Shown one piece after another: positions 5,646 to 8,114 of a stretch of DNA of 8,114 nt. How positions within the stretch are numbered: position 1 is the stretch's first letter; every line of letters starts with the position of its first letter. The stretch comes from Desulfobacteraceae bacterium (GTDB lineage Bacteria > Desulfobacterota > Desulfobacteria > Desulfobacterales > SG8-13): the NCBI GenBank assembly GCA_029287875.1, contig JARFQH010000326.1:1-8114 (forward strand). The letters are read 5' to 3'. Both the position numbers and the translations under genes were made by a program. The notes below the pieces were generated by a model. That model did no database searches. It was not told where the DNA came from and worked only from the letters and a program-made list of their open reading frames with translations.

Positions 5646-6843
5646 TTTCTTTCTCCTTTATGGTTGATTCCAACAGCTGTCGGGTGTGACGCGCAATCAT
5701 CAATTCTTCGTTGGTCGGGATGACCCACACGGCGACGCGGCTTGAGTCGGTACTGATGCGCCGCAGGCCCTCCGCGTTGGCCGTCTCATCGAATTCGACG
5801 CCCAGCCATGCAGCATCGCGACAGACACGGCTGCGGATGACCGGAGCGTTCTCACCGATGCCGGCCGTGAACACAATGGCATCCAGCCCCCCTAAAGCTG
5901 CCGCCAATGAGCCGAGCTCGCGGCGGATTCGGTAGCAGAACAGATCTACGGCCAGTTTGGCCTGCGGGTTTTCGCTTGCCAGCAGCGTGCGCATGTCGCT
6001 GGATATGCCGGATACGCCGAGCAACCCCGACTGGGTGTAAATGAGCTTTTCAATCGCACGGACGTCCATTTTCCGCTGATCCAGGAGATACAGGATCACG
6101 CCGGGGTCGAGCGAGCCGCTGCGGGTGCCCATCGGCAGGCCTTCTACCGCCGTAAACCCCATGGTGTTGGCAATACTGCGGCCCTCTTCGATGGCGCACA
6201 TGCTCGCTCCGTTGCCCAGGTGCAGCACGATGCTCTTGCCTTTCGCCGCCTTTGGATCGATGTCGGGTAAGAACGACGCGATGAACTCGTAGGACAACCC
6301 GTGGAATCCGTAACGCATGACCCCCGCCTCCCGCAGGTCGGTGGGAATGGCAAACATCCGCGCCACATCGGGCTGGGTGTGGTGGAAGGATGTGTCGAAG
6401 CAGGCCACCTGCGGTAGCTCGGGAGCACGCTCCAGTGCGCGGCGAATCGGGGTGAGGTTGTGCGGCTGATGAAGGGGAGCCAGCGGGACGAAGGTATCCA
6501 GCGCCTTCAGCACCTTCCCATCCACGCAGACCGGCCGGGTGTAGACCGAACCGCCGTGCACCACCCGATGCCCGATACCGATCAGCCGGATACCGGACAG
6601 CTCCGCACGCAGGTAGTCGACCAGATAGTCGAGCGCCCCGTCATGTCCCAGCTCGACACCGTCGGGCCAGCGTTTCTCTGCTTTCAACGTGCCGTCGGTT
6701 GCCTTCGAAATAAACCGTGCGGCGGTGTATAATCCCTCGACCTGGCCCCGCAGGTCGGGCACAAGGTCTCCCTCGCGCTCCAAGAACAGCGAAAATTTGA
6801 TGCTCGACGAACCCGCGTTGAGTACGACAATGGCGTTGGGCAT
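5614..6843 (-). CDS. ackA: Acetate kinase (short-chain acyl-phosphate kinase)
   Basis: 409 residues. It catalyses acetyl phosphate + ADP to acetate + ATP, reversibly, in the ASKHA fold. Both family signatures are present: VLNAGSSSIKFSLF at residues 7-20, and GHRVVHGG. So are MRYGFHGLSYEF, HLGNGASM, MGTRSGSLDPG and FTAGIGENAPVIR, covering the phosphate-, acetate- and nucleotide-binding regions. I start at the ATG at 6841-6843, which gives the normal N-terminus MPNAIVVLNAGSS and has AAAGGA at 6851-6856; an upstream in-frame ATG at 6876 would add 11 atypical residues. The C-terminus runs past the usual end into a hydrophilic tail (IKEKENENRGSTTGS) that is encoded by the fabI ribosome binding site and start region, giving the 32-nt overlap. 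It lies 54 nt after the GNAT gene. With the phosphotransacylase it completes substrate-level ATP formation from acyl-CoA. Butyrate kinase activity cannot be excluded. Confidence 0.96.
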   Translation of the reverse strand: MPNAIVVLNAGSSSIKFSLFLEREGDLVPDLRGQVEGLYTAARFISKATDGTLKAEKRWPDGVELGHDGALDYLVDYLRAELSGIRLIGIGHRVVHGGSVYTRPVCVDGKVLKALDTFVPLAPLHQPHNLTPIRRALERAPELPQVACFDTSFHHTQPDVARMFAIPTDLREAGVMRYGFHGLSYEFIASFLPDIDPKAAKGKSIVLHLGNGASMCAIEEGRSIANTMGFTAVEGLPMGTRSGSLDPGVILYLLDQRKMDVRAIEKLIYTQSGLLGVSGISSDMRTLLASENPQAKLAVDLFCYRIRRELGSLAAALGGLDAIVFTAGIGENAPVIRSRVCRDAAWLGVEFDETANAEGLRRISTDSSRVAVWVIPTNEELMIARHTRQLLESTIKEKENENRGSTTGS

Positions 6844-6897
6844 GGTGGTTTCCTTTACCAATGGAAGTGGCCGCAATTTTCATACGAGCGCTGTTGA

Positions 6898-7443
6898 TCA
6901 GTCGACAGTTCCCGCCAGCGATAGGGTTACGTGCATGGTGCCTCCTTCGGGCTTCTTTTTCATTGGCAGCCCGCTGCGCGAAAAGACGGTCAGCATGGCT
7001 TTGTTTTCCGGAAGCACCTCTGCCTCGAATTGGGACACGCCCTTTGCCTGCGCAATGTGACCAAGATGTCGCAGCAGATGGCTGGCGATCCCCTGGCCAT
7101 GATAATCTTCCTCGACCGTGAAGGACACCTCTGCGCTGCGCACGTTGTTTGCGGCATCGAAGGCGGCATAGCGTCCACCTGCGATGATGGTTTCGGTCTC
7201 TCCTTCCCCGACCGTGACCACCAGGGCGACCACGTTTTCGAAATCAACCTCGGTGGCGGCCTTGAGCTCTTTATCGGTCAAGGCCTTTTTGTGTTGGAAG
7301 AAACGCGTGTAGATCGATTCGGCTTCGAGGTTCCGGAAGGCTTCGGAAATTCTATTCTTGTCCTCGGGCCGAACGGACCTGACCCTAAACGCGGTGCCGT
7401 TCTTGAGTGTCTCAATTTTGTGGTAATTTGCCGCGTCTATCAT
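6898..7443 (-). CDS. GNAT-family N-acetyltransferase
   Basis: 181 residues forming a single GNAT domain. The start is the ATG at 7441-7443, because AGGAGGT at 7451-7457 lies 7 nt upstream; an earlier in-frame ATG would add 11 residues and has no such site. Acetyl-CoA-binding motif A is clear: VSFTVEEDYHGQGIASHLL around residues 119-137 with the Q/H-x-x-G-Q-G-I-A loop, followed by the helix and EVLPENKAML strand-helix of motif B. The N-terminal part (VRPEDKNRISEAFRNL, SIYTRFF) resembles the GNAT domain fused to ADP-forming acyl-CoA synthetases in Pat/PatZ-type protein lysine acetyltransferases. It may therefore acetylate proteins, but the substrate cannot be read from sequence. Directly upstream of ackA and likely in its operon, it could couple acetyl-CoA level to regulation of the pathway enzymes. 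Confidence 0.88.
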   Translation of the reverse strand: MIDAANYHKIETLKNGTAFRVRSVRPEDKNRISEAFRNLEAESIYTRFFQHKKALTDKELKAATEVDFENVVALVVTVGEGETETIIAGGRYAAFDAANNVRSAEVSFTVEEDYHGQGIASHLLRHLGHIAQAKGVSQFEAEVLPENKAMLTVFSRSGLPMKKKPEGGTMHVTLSLAGTVD

Positions 7444-7617
7444 GCGATATACCTCCTGCGGTCGAGCCAATGCCACACCGGGCGTTTTTTACTGACTATT
7501 CAAGCTCCAGCATAACAGGCTTGACTTTCCAAATCCGTTCACAGCAATCTTAGAAATTGATCTGCCACTTGGCAACCCAGCGTCCTCCAGCTTGATTTGC
7601 TTCATCATCAACGGATT
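7444..7617. other. 174-nt gap between the efflux channel gene and the GNAT gene
   Basis: The gap holds the GNAT ribosome binding site (7451-7457), but I can identify no convincing promoter or terminator hairpin. A minus-strand frame with no ATG is open from 7732 to a TAA at 7550-7552. It overlaps the end of the efflux gene in another frame and ends GGRWVAKWQINF, which resembles the C-terminal strand of an outer-membrane barrel. I treat it as unproven. Confidence 0.35.
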
Positions 7618-8114
7618 CTACCAGCTTGGTTTGTGCAAGATACCTCGAACCTCCTGCGACGGTGGGTATTCCGGATGTTCCGTGGACATCAAATCGCCCC
7701 AATGGGTCCTTTTGGTTATTTCTTTTCGGATGTCATCGGACACCGCTGCCTTGCCTTCACGGATCTGCCATCCGCCTCCCTGGGCCTTATACATGGCGAC
7801 CAAGTTCAGGTCAACATCGCCGGATGTGGAAACAAGTGCGTCTTGCTGCTGGGTCAAAAATCGCTGGGAGTCGACCACTCGCTGGTAATCTACGATCCCT
7901 TCGCGATATTGGAGCAAGGAAAGGTCCACCGAGCGTTTGGATGCGTCGACCGCGTCGTTCAACGATACCACAGGCTGTTGAGAACTCAAAAAACCAGTCA
8001 TGGCATCTTCTACTTCCTGGACGGCTCTGAGCACCGTATTTTCGTAGTTCACAGCCAATTGCTGGAAGAGCGCGTTCTGAACCTGCACATTGTTGGTAAT
8101 GCGGCCGTAATTAG
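7618..8114 (-). CDS. TolC/OprM-family outer-membrane efflux channel, C-terminal 165 residues (cut by the right edge)
   Basis: The frame is open from the right edge to a TAG at 7618-7620. The visible part is the second half of an outer-membrane factor. NYGRITNNVQVQNALFQQL opens the long alpha-barrel helix, followed by LRAVQEVEDAMTGFL, LSLLQYREGIVDYQRVVDSQRFL and the coil DLNLVAMYKAQGGGW. These are the conserved C-terminal repeat of channels that pair with RND pumps and periplasmic adaptors. The tail (IRKEITKRTHWGDLM, ending in Pro-Ser-Trp) is also typical of this group. The pump and adaptor genes are presumably upstream, outside the window. Substrate is unknown. It is probably the last gene of an efflux operon, separate from the acetate kinase cluster, from which 174 nt separate it. 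Confidence 0.9.
   Translation of the reverse strand, partial: NYGRITNNVQVQNALFQQLAVNYENTVLRAVQEVEDAMTGFLSSQQPVVSLNDAVDASKRSVDLSLLQYREGIVDYQRVVDSQRFLTQQQDALVSTSGDVDLNLVAMYKAQGGGWQIREGKAAVSDDIRKEITKRTHWGDLMSTEHPEYPPSQEVRGILHKPSW

Noticed and set aside
6931..7515. 194-codon plus-strand frame
   Set aside because: It lies opposite the GNAT gene with its clear acetyl-CoA-binding motif; no motif of its own.
1..8114. CRISPR array, tRNA, rRNA, insertion sequence or phage genes
   Set aside because: No regularly spaced repeats, no tRNA-like cloverleaf, and no transposase, integrase or terminal inverted repeats were seen. Apart from the SYLF remnant the window is ordinary chromosomal gene content.

Overview
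All supported genes lie on the minus strand, so the window reads right to left. It suggests a Gram-negative proteobacterium: an RND-type outer-membrane efflux channel is present, and the metabolic genes are GC-rich with closely packed, overlapping starts. Gene content and protein style look most like Desulfobacterota (anaerobic, sulfate-reducer-like), but that placement is an impression and not a demonstration.

Layout from right to left: (1) the C-terminal part of a TolC/OprM-family efflux channel, cut by the right edge; (2) a GNAT acetyltransferase with a strong Shine-Dalgarno; (3) acetate kinase ackA; (4) enoyl-ACP reductase fabI, overlapping the end of ackA by 32 nt; (5) a 227-nt gap holding a perfect 10-bp inverted repeat; (6) a DUF3141 / PHA-synthase-like alpha/beta hydrolase, split into two frames by a run of nine C (nine G in the sense strand), where eight would give one continuous protein of about 738 residues; (7) a fused MaoC hydratase - phosphate acetyl/butyryltransferase whose ATG overlaps the DUF3141 stop as ATGA; (8) a 5'-truncated remnant of a SYLF-domain lipid-binding protein gene directly after it; (9) a hairpin made of two copies of a 10-bp palindrome; (10) a lower-GC gene for an unrecognised protein, starting at a GTG and leaving the window at the left edge.

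The core is the set GNAT - ackA - fabI // DUF3141 - MaoC/PTA. Together these encode a PHA-synthase-like Cys hydrolase, an enoyl-CoA hydratase domain, an enoyl reductase, an acyl-CoA-to-acyl-phosphate transferase and an acyl-phosphate kinase. They could form a route from an (R)-3-hydroxyacyl thioester, via enoyl- and acyl-CoA, to acyl phosphate, free acid and ATP. The GNAT protein may link acetyl-CoA/acetyl-phosphate status to protein acetylation. The domain assignments rest on visible motifs; the joint pathway is inference.
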